Assembly (NCBI RefSeq): GCF_003945595.2
Contig: NW_024104421.1
Span: 4,340,001-4,404,000, forward strand
Reading direction: 5' to 3'
Source of the DNA: Pipra filicauda
Taxonomy: Eukaryota; Chordata; Aves; Passeriformes; Pipridae
DNA: 64,000 nt
Of this stretch, positions 11,376 to 23,000 are shown in pieces (position 1 is the stretch's first letter; each line of letters opens with the position of its first letter). Both the position numbers and the translations under genes were made by a program. The notes under the pieces are model-generated. The model made no database searches, was not told where the DNA came from, and saw only the letters and a program-made list of their open reading frames with translations.

Positions 11376-14300
11376 TAGACTTTTCATCCTCTTAACTTAT
11401 CAAAGTGCTTCTCTCCTCCCCCTGCCTTGCTTACCCCAAAAAACCTAAAATTGGCTTAGCACAGGGACTGTGGTGAACCTCTCATCTCACTGCTGGAGAC
11501 ACCAGTTACCTCTTGTGTGCTCTGCTGGAGGACTAAATTTCGACCCCTCCAGTGAATGTCAACACAGGGCAGAGCAATCGTTTGCTGCGCAATAAAATAG
11601 GACTTATGTCGAGGCTCTTTTGCTGCATTTACAGCCAGAGCATGAGAAACTTGTAGCTTTTGTTCCAGCTGTGTGTCTACATCTGTGCAAGTGCATATGC
11701 ACACACTGCCTTGTCCTGCCCCTTAACAGGAGGAGGATGTGCAATGACGTGTTTTGCTTTTCTGTGACTTCAAGTCTCTTTTTTTAAATATGGTTCTCTG
11801 GCTTTGCAGCTGGTAAACTCACAGGAATGTGTTTTATCTGTGGAGGGCAAGGTGATACAATTATCTTTCTTTATTATTATTATTCTTTCCTTGGAGGATT
11901 TGATTCTGATATTTTTCCGGGATAGCCTCTAGGCAAGCCTCTAGGGTAACCAAGGAATGACTTGAATACACAAGCAGATTTGACCATGAAATTTTGTTGG
12001 AAGCCCATGAAGAAAGTAGGGAATGAGGATGATGTAGTAGTCCATTAAGTACAGTACTAGAGAGTGCCATAGTTAAGTGCACAGTAGTAGAAGTTTGGGA
12101 TGTGACATACAACAGACATTGTAGCAACTGGGAGCCTTTGGAGCTCTAAAAGCCACAGTCGGGTATTGTGAGCAGTGAGCTGATGTAGCACACTGGACTG
12201 GAGCAGAGGAAAGTGAGGATAACAGAGGTCTGTTATTATCAGCCAGCACAGGAAAACATTTGTCCAGGTGAACGTGGTAGAAAGTGTTATGTGTAAGAAG
12301 TTACGGTCAGTGAGGAATTCGGGATGACTTCTCACTGTGAACTAAGTAACAGGTGTGACTTTCCTCTGTCAGAGGAGGCAGCATTTTCTGATAAGCTGTG
12401 CCCAAAACCTGTCTCTGCTCCATCGTTTGAGTGTGTTTAATCTTAACCAGCAGCTCACTTGTGGCTTTGTTCCCACTGTGGAACCATACTGGTGGCAGTG
12501 GTGTAGTGGTGTGTGGTGAGGGCTGTGCAGACTTGGGTTTTATTGCATGTTGCTGGTCTCTGCATCCTCACAGGTGTCTACAAGGCACTGATCTTTTATT
12601 AGGATCCTACAAAGGAGAGACACAGGGCTAGAGACAACCTCACACTTCTTTTTGGAGATGTTACTGCCTGTGGGAATTAAAGGCCTCTAATTCATGCTGC
12701 CTTTCCAGTGCAGGGACAGAAGCAGCAGCAAGTAATTGCTAAAGCAGCCTTTGTAGCTTTGAAGAATACACACTGATTTTGTTTTCAAAGTATTTAATCT
12801 CTCTTCTCCCCTGAGCCCTCTCTTTTTAGTCTCTTGAAGCATGTTAAGAAAGCAGGTATTGTTGATGGCTTGCCTTATTCTCCCTTTATTTTCATAACAA
12901 AGTACACATCTGGTAAGTGCTTGTATGTAGATTTACAGCCTGCCTGTGTTGAGGAGAGCCAAACTGTTTTCTTGATATTGCCTTTGTTTATGTTCCTTTG
13001 AAAAAATAAGGTACTTTAAGATTGCGGGGATCTTTTTTTTGTTTGTAGATAATCACCTCAGTGGTTGATCCTCCATAGTGCAACATTTTCTCAAGAACTT
13101 TGGGAAGTGTTGCTTCTTTTACAGACTCTGTTTGCTCTGTGAGAAGTTCTCTTGGGCTTAGCCTTAATATAAGAAGTTTTATTCTTAGGTCCAGGGAGAG
13201 GTAACGCAAGAGGTGAGCAAAGTAGGTGGAATCTTTCTCTACCTATCCAGAGCAGTGAATTTTGTACTTCGTTTTCCAGGTTCAGAGCTACAAATCTCTA
13301 CACAGCCATCAGAGTATTACACTTGGCTGGAATGATTCAACAGTAACACCAGTTGTTGTTTCCAGATGCCTGAAAACCCTGGAGTGCTCAGCCCGTATCT
13401 GTCCTGGTTTGAAGTCTTTTGGAAAGGCAAGACAGTCTGGTGGAGGCTGATTTTGCATTTCCCGCTGCTGTTGTTTTGCTCAGTGTGTGTGTTGGAATCG
13501 AGAGGGAAAGAGCAGCTTTGAAAGCAGAGGGAGAGCCACCAGCCTTGATGAGCTTTGCACCAACTTGCCTAAGGTGAAAGGATAGACAGCTTAAAGGCAG
13601 AAGTGCAAATCTGAGCAGTTGGTAACTTTAGTCAGAGCTTCCAGATCAGGATATAGCACTTGGAAGCAGGTGGTGCAGTGAGAAAACAACCTTTTTCTCT
13701 TTGTTTACACTTTAATAAGGTAAATGAGGTTATTATATAACACCAGAGCACATTTGTCTTGATCATGGAAGTTGACACAGAAAAAATAATTGAATAAAGA
13801 GAGGATGGAGCCCCAGATGCTGCAGCTTTTTTCCAGAGCCTCTTTGATCACCAAAAAAAATAAAAAGCTCTGTATTGCTGTTTCTTCTGACCCATAGGTA
13901 GTCACACCACTAATGATTAAATCTCTTGAGTGATCTGACATCTGCTCTCGTGAATCATACTTGCTTTGGGCACATGTACCCCTCTCTCACTGTAGCATCT
14001 GAGTATTTTATGTCAGCTGCCGTAATTCCAGCATTCTGGACTGAACCTAGTCATTCAGGTGTTGCTGTTTTTCCTCTTCTTGCTATAAATCTCCAGCTCG
14101 TTTCCTTGCACAGAAAGAATTATCTCTTGTATTTGTCTCTTACAGCAGTTCCCAAAGAGTCTGCCACATTTCTCCAATGTGTTTTTTTTTTTTAGGAAGG
14201 GTGAGAATCTGGAGCTCAACTGAGAGGCTGCATTGAGAACCTGTGAAGCTGAAGTTTACTGTCAGATGAACTCTGACAGTGTGAGCAGGAGCACACAGGG

Positions 14301-14639
14301 ATTTTCCTGTTTTGCCCGCTGCTGTGTGCTCCTCTGTTTGCAGGGGAGCAGTGGGACCTGGAGGACAGTCTGTAGCTTCTGATTGCAGGGAAAGAAACAG
14401 TTTGGTAGTAGCTATGGATGTGCTGCTTCCATGTGTGAGCATCTGTCAGTCAGCAGCTGAACTGAGCTTGGCTTTAGAAAGGTCACTGGGAGAATTAGGA
14501 TTGGTGAGAGTCTGAGAGATCATGTATAATCTCATCTGGCCTCAAGAGGTGAAAAGCTTGGCTTTCTCAGGATTACCATGGCACAGGAATGGTTTCGATA
14601 ATGAAGCAAGTTTTAGAAGTCCCCTTTTTGCCCCTGCTT

Positions 14640-15130
14640 CCCACTCTGCTTCATGACTGGGCAATTACAGCTGTTTATCTGGCTGCAGCAAATTGGGTCA
14701 TTGAACTGATCCGAGCTAAAAATAGGCATCCCCAGCATGAGCAGCATTGATGCAACGGAAGAGTTGTGACCAGTGGCAGGGAGGATCATAAACTCATTTT
14801 GCTGCTGGAGCCAGAGTAACTCATCACCGTGCGCTCGCTCCGTTGTGTGCTCGCTTTGTTCCGCCTTGACAGTCAGACAGGAGAGATTTGAAAGGAAGAG
14901 GATTCGAGCTCGATTGTGGTCAGCAGATCAAAAAAATGCCGTCTCAAAATTAGCTGTGCTCCTCTCTGATTAACTTGTGTGCTTTACAGCTCTAAATAAT
15001 AATTTCCTGTCTGCTGAGTAGGCCCAGTCAAGAAGACTAATCAGTGTGCAAACATTGCCGCTAAAGAGTGCGGATACACAGTCTGGCTGCCAGCGATGCA
15101 TGAAATGGAACAGAATAGGTCTAGGCTTCC
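14640..15130. promoter_or_regulatory. Candidate enhancer-like interval in WASHC1 intron 1
   Basis: A perfect MEF2 consensus CTAAAAATAG lies at 14716-14725, near an E-box CAGCTG and a TGTTTATC forkhead-like motif. Local CpG content is somewhat raised for an intron. This is motif evidence only. Confidence 0.25.
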
Positions 15131-15232
15131 TACAGCAGAGCCAGCTCTTCTGCTGGCTAGGCTTGGTTTTGCGAATTTAACTGCAAAAAGGCTACTAGGT
15201 GTCCTTAAATCTCATGTGATTCATTATTAAAC

Positions 15233-15288
15233 ACCCAAAAAAGCCCCAAAACAACCCAAAAAAACCCCGCGTCCCCAAAAAATCGCCC
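15233..15288 (-). other. G-rich tract with quadruplex pattern
   Basis: On the - strand six runs of three or four G are separated by mostly 4-8-nt loops (T-rich). This fits the G3+N1-7 rule over at least four consecutive runs. It lies in WASHC1 intron 1. Confidence 0.6.
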
Positions 15289-16906
15289 TTAAAATAACAA
15301 CTGCATCACATTTACAGAAAGTCTTTCCCTACCCTGCTGTGGTAGGATCAGGAAGGACAAATTTGGAGAGGGTGGATGGTGTTTCTTAAATGTACAGGAA
15401 TGGCCTCAGGCAAGTGTAATCTGTTATCTCTTCATTTTGTGAAGCAAGATAGAGGATTTAAAGAATGACTGAAGACTCCTCTAATTTTCACATATTAAAC
15501 TGTTGTTTTATGTTGTGACTGTCTCTTCAGGCTCCTGTTCTGTGAATTTCTCCAGTGTGGGCTGTGTTTCTGTGTTAGTCTGTCCTAGTATACAGGCAGG
15601 AATACAGGTTGCACACAGCAGTGCTCTTTGGATTAGCTCCTGCAGAACTCCAGGTATCACACAGGGAATGTGGTGTGTCCTGAGATATCCTTGTCTGTTT
15701 CTGATGCCTTGTTTTTTGATCCTTCTTTGTTTTGCTTCTCCTCATCTTAATGAATACTTTCTTATACTGATGTACAGCACTCTGTGTGATGAAACCCTGT
15801 AATGAGCACCTGTAATCTGTGGGGTTTTTACAGCCTGAGTGAGAAGACACAGAAAAAACAAGTTTGAAGAGAGTTGTGTGGACCTAACAGTAGAGTTTGG
15901 GTTAGAAAACTGTATGGATACTCTACTCTGTTCATTCTTTGGACTGTCCTAACAGTGATGTATTTGTGAGTTTGCAGTTTCTAATGTGCTTAGAGAAATT
16001 GAGTTTTTTTCTCTTTACCCTCCTTCATGTCCTGGGAATGTTTTTGTGATTTTTGTGAGTAAAACCATGGGAGGCAGATTTTTTGGGAGTTGCTGAGAGA
16101 GAGGTGAGCAAGGCTGTCGGGATGGTAACATGAGTGATGCATGGCTTTCTCCTGGCTGAGCTACAGAGCAGTGGTTTGGGCCCAGCTGCATCTGAGAGCA
16201 CGTGTACTGCTCTGGTGCATGTGTTACACACAACTGAAATGTGTCAGTGACCATTTAGGTTTTGTACCTAAAAGGATCCTAAAATAAGGAGGCTTCTTTT
16301 AAGATAGTTACTAAGGAAAAATCCAGCCACCAGAAGCAGCAAACAGCTCCTGGGAGTGTCAGAATGGAAGAACTCCCATTAGCCTACTTGGAGCAAGGGG
16401 GTGTGTGCACTTGCATGCTCTTCCTGGAAGGAAGTGGTGGTTGTGTTTCATGGAGCAGAAGTGTAAAATGAAATACTGCATTTTGCCAATAAGGCTGAAT
16501 GACCTGGAACATATCCACAGGGAATATGAGAATGAGAGGAAGGGACAGAGCAGTTTCTGATGAGTCTTATTACCACCCTGAACTGACTTTCCTTTGAAAT
16601 GTGGTCTTTGTTTTCAGCACAGTACTGAGCAGAGATTTGTTAAGTAGCATGCAAAAAATAAAATTATGGTTCCCAAGAGCATTCAAATAAGCAAGAGACT
16701 TCCACCTCACTGCGGCTGTCATGAATTTATTAAAAATCCAATATGTCAACCTTACTACTTGTACTGTTCTCCACAGCTCACCAATTCTGTTGCAAATGCT
16801 TTCCTAAAATAATTAGGGGAGCAGAAAGTGGAAGTCCCTGAATAAATGCTGTGATAAAATGGAAGTGTGTTTAATAATGATCTCTTTCCTCTTTCCCTTA
16901 GGTACA

Positions 16907-17055
16907 ATGGCTGCAGTAGCCCAGAAGCACTTTTTGGAGGGGCAGACATACTCAGTCCCCCTGATCCAACCGGACTTACGCAGGGAGGAGGCTGTTCAGC
17001 AGGTGGCAGATGCACTTCAGTACCTGCAAAAGGTGTCTGGTGATATATTCAACAG
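16907..17055 (+). CDS. WASHC1: WASHC1 coding exon 1 (residues 1-50, start codon)
   Basis: The exon begins at 16902 after a pyrimidine-rich acceptor ending at 16901. Five untranslated bases precede the ATG at 16907. It encodes the start of the WASH homology domain, including the conserved stretch [15 protein letters not shown] and the helix [14 protein letters not shown]. It ends after two bases of the Arg50 codon at donor GTAAAG. An in-frame upstream ATG at 16859 lies in the intron and is not used. Confidence 0.96.
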
Positions 17056-20000
17056 GTAAAGTACTCTCACAGGGGGTTGGGTGCCTTGAATTCAGCAATA
17101 TGAAACAGTGCCATGACAAGGTTGCAGCAGTGAAAGTTCATTGCAGTGGCAAGCAATGGAAGGTCAGAAAAGGGATAAAAAAGGACCAGATGCACTTCAA
17201 TAAAAGTTTATTAGATTCAGGTCTGTCAAAGTGAGGCATAATGAAATGGCTGCAGTTAGCCAGAGCTTGTTGGTTATTAATTTTTTATTCAGTGGTAGAG
17301 TCCCACAAATTGCATTATTGCTTCTGGTGCCATTATCCTTTATTCCTTCTTGCTCATGTTTTAAAGGGAAGGCTTTGTTATTGAGAGTATCTTGAAGATA
17401 TGTCTTTTTGAGTCATTGTGCTTGAAGCAGTGAAGTAGAAAATGTCTCTTTGTTCTGATCTCTGGGACTTACAAACTGTTCTCTTTGGGCTTCTGGTATT
17501 TTGCACTTTTTGTGTGTTGGGAGGGCTGAGTGCATGAGAATATTCTTCTTGCTACAGTCTCATAATATATCTGAACCCATTTCTCCAGGGGTTTGGCCCA
17601 GACTTGGCACGTCTTGCATATGGTCATCTTTGGGGTTGGGTCTATAAGACTGCCTATATAGCAGATCAGAGAGATTCTTGTGTTTGCCTGCAAATGGTGG
17701 TGGATAATATGCTGCCTTTTTCCATCCAATGCCATCTTTGATGTCTCAGTGCTCTGAGCTGGCATTATATTATTGGTATGGGAACAGATCAGCCTTTGTC
17801 TTCTCGTAGCCTGATTAGCAAAAGCACTTGCTTTGGTTTCAGGGGGGATCATGACTACCTAGTTTGATTTATTATGGTGTAAGGAGGACTGTGACATTCT
17901 GTCTTCTTTTGAGTTTTGGGGTTTTTTTTAAGGATAGAGTGAAATTCTTCAGTTTTTCATAGAGATATTTTGAAAGGCAGCCTCTGAGGAGAGAGTAGTC
18001 GCTAGGGCTGAGCTCAGGACGTTGAGGGAAATAAAGGCTTTATGCTGGAATAGTCTTTGGCAGGGGCTTCTGGGCGAGGGCTGTGTGTGGGCTGGATTGG
18101 GCGAGGACAAGGTGTCATTCTTTTGTGCACTGCACAGTATTGGAACCCTTCATGATACAAGGCTGAGAGAAGGCTTTCTGGAGCTGCCAGAAACATGTGG
18201 AAACACCTCTCAACCTTGGGGCTGGTTGGCAGTGCTGTCCCTCTCTGTGGGGCAAATAAAGCTGTTGATAAGACAGGAGTGGCCTTTCTCTGTCTTTTAT
18301 TTCCTTATTGTCCCTCCTCACTGCTTTGTAATGCAGTACCCTGTAATTTCCCCAGGGAGATGAGCCTGCTGTTTTGTATGCAAGTCACTCCTGAGTCCTG
18401 AACAGTGACTGTGATGCTGTTCCCTCATCCTTTGGTGCACTCATGACTTTTAATTACCAATTTTCTCCAACAACAGAGGAGGCTTCATTGGGTTCTTTGT
18501 TTGCTTTGCCTTTCCTCTGAGGTCTTGGCTCTCTGATATAATTAATAACGATTTAGTAATTATGCAGGCATCTGATTAAAAGTTCCATGACCTTGGTTGT
18601 TCCATGTCAATCAAGGGGCAAAGCTTTCAAGGTGAGAATTTTGCCACTTATTGAAGAGTGACCTTTTATCTTCCCTTTCCTGAGATAAGGCAGCTCTGTC
18701 TTCCATTTCCAGGAAGGAGCTACTACAAAGATGCAGATGTTCTAGGCTTGTTTTGTGGGAACAGTTGGATCGGTACAGTGCTTTTGAGTGGCAAGCCAAT
18801 CTGTTTGTTGAAGGTGGAGTGAAAGAGTCTCTTACTCTCTATGGAAAGAGGGATCTTTCCACAAGCAGATCTCTTTTTACATTTTAGCTGAATTAAGTTT
18901 CTGCTTTGAGTTGTTGCTGACATGACAGCTAAGTATGAGTTCTTGAAATGAACATGTCAAGGGAACATGAGAAAGACACCTTTGCATTTGGAGAATTAGG
19001 AGAACAGATAAGGAGCTTTCCTCCTCTTCCCCACCATTTGGGGAACCTGGAAAATAACCCATGAGACAAGTCCCTGCCAAACTCTTCTTTCCAATCGCTC
19101 TCAAACAAGCTTGCTTGTTGTTAAGTTCAGCTGTGGTGAAGTACATGGAGAATGAGGCACTTTGCAGAGTTCATTAGTTTGTAATAAGGGTTTGATAATC
19201 AAGGGTTGTGCAGGTGCAAAAGCACAGGTAAACTATGGCTGAGACCCAGAGACCCTCTGGGACCAGCCTTGGAGGGTAGGTCTAGCAACCTGGACTGCAG
19301 TTTGGAATCAGTAAGAAAGAGCAGGATACATCAGCTTAGCATCCCTCTCCATATTTCTAACCCTCGGAAGCAGGGGCCCTCCTGGCTTCTTCCACATGGA
19401 GAACACCAAAGTACTGCATCCTTCAAAGGCAGAGTGTTGACCTGGGCAGGCTCTTGGCTGCTGGGCAGTAGAGGTTGATGTCTTAGGCCAGTACTGTCAA
19501 CAGTCCCACCCTCTTAGGAAATCCTCTTGGTGCTGATATCAGTGAGGGGATAAAGAGGCTGCATGTCCTTTTCAGGGTTATGCTTTGGAGTAATGGAAGT
19601 TTTAACCTTGCGTATGTTCACTGAATTCATGTAATTAGTCTGCTGTGGAAGCTGCAGTAAAGATCAGATTCATTGCCTGTAGCTACTGAGATTTTAATAC
19701 ATATCATTACTGCTTAAAACATAAATATTGTAACATAGCAAATCTGACATAATATCTACTTAAGTTTAACTCCTGAACTTTTAAGGAGGGGTTTAGATAC
19801 AGGTCACAGAAGGCAGGATGACCAATTTAAACACTCAATTAACAGTAGCCTTTCATCTGTTTGATTTCTCATTACCGGCATTTTCTGAGTGAGAGCTTGT
19901 GTTGGAATTATGTGCTGTGGAATTTTTTACAGGAATGTTGTTGTGGTAAGTACTTGGAGATGGGTGATGGGTTTAGCTTTCCTGAGATGTTCCACTAGTT

Positions 20001-23000
20001 AGCTGGACTTATCCTTTGGGATTTCTCAGTTTCTGTGGAGAGTTTGTATTGTTGGGAAAGGTTAATAATCTCTAATATGTCAGTTCAATATTCAAAGTGT
20101 ACACTTTTGTGCTACAGATTTGTGGAAAATTGCCTTTGCCAGTTATCTCATGGAGTTTTACAGCAGTAGAAAGAAAAATATTTTGGGGTTGAAATTTTGT
20201 TATCAAGGTCCTGATTTACTTTGCCTGTGATCCAACCACAAGTTGTCCAGTATACAAAATTTCTCATCCTTGTGTTTCTTTTTTTTTCAGTTTATAGAAG
20301 ATTTCTTGGGTTGCTCCTTTTAAAAATCTTCATTCAGTGTCTTTTACTTGTCTGAAATAATACTTCGCTAAACCAGTGTATCCTTCTGTTTTCTCCCCAG
20401 TTGGATTCAAGTTAATTTCATATTAAATATTTGAAAAGGGCTTTAATATTAAACAAAAGATTTAACTGAAAGCCACACTGCTGAAGATGGTATCTGGAAA
20501 ACAAAAGTACTGTGGAAATGCTGTTAAGGGTGGAGAGGAAATGTGTTGTGTGATTAAGGAAGGTGAGGAATAGCTGATGGGCAGCAGAGCCTTAAGGGAT
20601 ATTTGGGACAGGAGCAGATCTGAGATGTGAGCAGTCCTGAAACTGAAAATACAGACAAAATCTTAATCCTGAGGTGCATTTGGGTGTTCCCCTTGTTATT
20701 GCGATTAGTCATGATGATCAGTAATGGAAGTGGGGGGACTAAAAATATCCCTGTAAATGTACTTGATTTAGGAGGTCTGTGGAATGGAAACTTGCCAGGG
20801 GGGGTCTTGCTGCAAGCTGTACTGTGTTGTTTGTTGTGCAGTGGGGCTCTGGGATGCAGCTTGGAGCTTGAGCACTTCATTGTATTTGTCCCTCTGTTGG
20901 CTGCAAGGGTTGGATCTTACCAGGAGGAGAGCTGTCAAGAGGGCTCCAGTGCAGGGGAGTTTACACCAGGAAGATGGCTGTAGCACAGGGAATTAATTTT
21001 TCTCCAGTTAATTTGAGAGTGTTATGACTTTTGCTAAACCACAAGTTGCCTTGTGGTACTTTGAAGTTGTCCCTGAAAGAGGATTCCAAGTCTAGGTTGG
21101 TTTCAGATACCTCTCTTGAGAGGCTGTAGGAGCAGTCATTCGCTGCCAGGAAGATTAAGCAGGAACAGTGAGGTAGAGAGTGACTGGATTGTCCTGTAGT
21201 CATGAGGAAAGGGACTACAGGGAAGACATTTTGCCTGCAGATAGTTGATATTCTTGTAGAGATGTGTCCGAGTAATGTGGATTTATTTTTCTTTTAAGTG
21301 TAGCACACACTTTGTAAGAAACCATTCATTTGTTTTGGCTGTCTTGATCCTCTGGAAGCTAAATTTGAAAGCTTGCAAAGATGTAGCTTCAGAGGGGTTC
21401 CCAGACTATAGGAGGGAGACTTTAGGAGGTGACAGGAGTGTCAGATAAGCATGCCTGGACTGCTGGTGGCAGCTGGCGCTGGAAAGCCTCCTACACCCTT
21501 AAGAGGCAAAGGGAGACTAACTGTTCTGCAAGAGTCCAGGTCACAACTCTTCCTGGATGTTTCTAAAATCCCTAAGCTTGAAATCTTGCAGGATCTGAGG
21601 CCCCAGGCTCTATTCAGATGCCTTGACAGCCCACGGAGTGGGGCAGCGGGTGGGAAGGAGGCTGAATGGTACTAAGTCATTAAAAGATTATTCCTTCAAA
21701 ATTAAACAAACATAGTGGAGAATTAGCAAGACAGGATTCTTGCTCATCTCAGAAAGTGCCGAAAATCTGTCTTTTGGACTTCCAGAGATTAAATGTGTCT
21801 TTTGAAGGACAGGAACAGAATGCTAAAGTTGATTCTGCAAGCAAGATGCTTTTTATGGCAGTCACTGAAATGCAGTGATGGTTACTTAAGCCCTTGCTCT
21901 ATGTCCACTAGCAACAGCTCTTCCACATCAGTTTTGTCTATGAATTTGTTTATCTGTGAATCCCATGGCCCTGAAAGGAAGGTGATCTGTTCTGCCTTAA
22001 GTGGTTGAAAGGCAGGCTTGAACTTCGTAAGAGAGCTGTAGCCTTTTGTACACCAACAAGGCCTTCAGCATTTTATTAAAAGTGCAAAGAAATTTAAAGA
22101 AATTATTGAAGTGCTTCACCTTCAATACCCTCCTCCAACCAGACTTCAACTTCTTGCACCTAATAGCAAGTCTACAAATAGTGATACAATTTAATGAATA
22201 GCTAAAAGATTCAGTGCTGGCATTAATGCAAAATATTTCTTTAAACGTGAGATGAGTTTGCATTAACTACAGAAGACATTCTGTGGAGAGGAAGGGCTCT
22301 TAATGCTTGATTCTGCATCTGAAAAGAGAATGATGAAATACTGCAGTCCAGGATGCTGAAATGACCATTCAGGAGCACAAAGGAAATACAAGCCTTGCTC
22401 ATATCCTCCATCACTGAAAGTGTGGGAAGGGACACCTTCCAGTAGATCAGGTTACTCAAAGCCCCATCCAGCCTGGCTTTGAATGCTTTCAGGGATTTGG
22501 CATATGCAGCTTTTCTATGTAACCTATTCCAGTGACTCACCACCCTCATGTAGAGAATTTCTTCCTAATGTCGAATCTAAAACTGCCCTCTTTCAGTTTG
22601 AAGGAAAATGCAAAATTGAGGAGAGGTGTTCTCCTACCTTAGCAAAAGGAGCCATGCAACAATTCCAGACTTAACAGAGCTCTTGGTAGGATTCTCTCTG
22701 CTCTTACAGTGGTAGTAGAATATCTTGTGGAAATATGAGACAGTTTGATCAAAACAGATGGCATGTGCAATAGGAAAGGCAAACAGTAAGGAGAAACTAA
22801 GGTAACTTGGGTACATATGGCTTGTTGATTTATTTTAGTTGGTGTTTTTTTTAACCCTGACAGGGAAGCCTCTTGTTTATATTCTGTGCCTTGTTGGAGA
22901 AAATTCAATATTGAGTAGCAGCTTTCAAGTTCTCATGAGCAAATTCCCTCTCTGGTCCTTAAAGACAGGACTAGACAGACTCCCTGAGAAAGCATGTGAG

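Larger units (their letters stand above)
6206..16901 (+). other. WASHC1: WASHC1 intron 1 (presumed), mostly unannotated
   Basis: There are no recognisable coding exons on the + strand. The notable items (the coding-like stretch at 8.2-8.6 kb, two MEF2-containing intervals and the G-rich tract) are listed separately. The rest shows only scattered stop-rich frames and short homopolymers. Confidence 0.6.

Noticed and set aside
16859..16906. Upstream in-frame ATG before WASHC1 coding exon 1
   Set aside because: It lies before the acceptor AG at 16900-16901, so it is intronic. The ATG at 16907 matches the family start.
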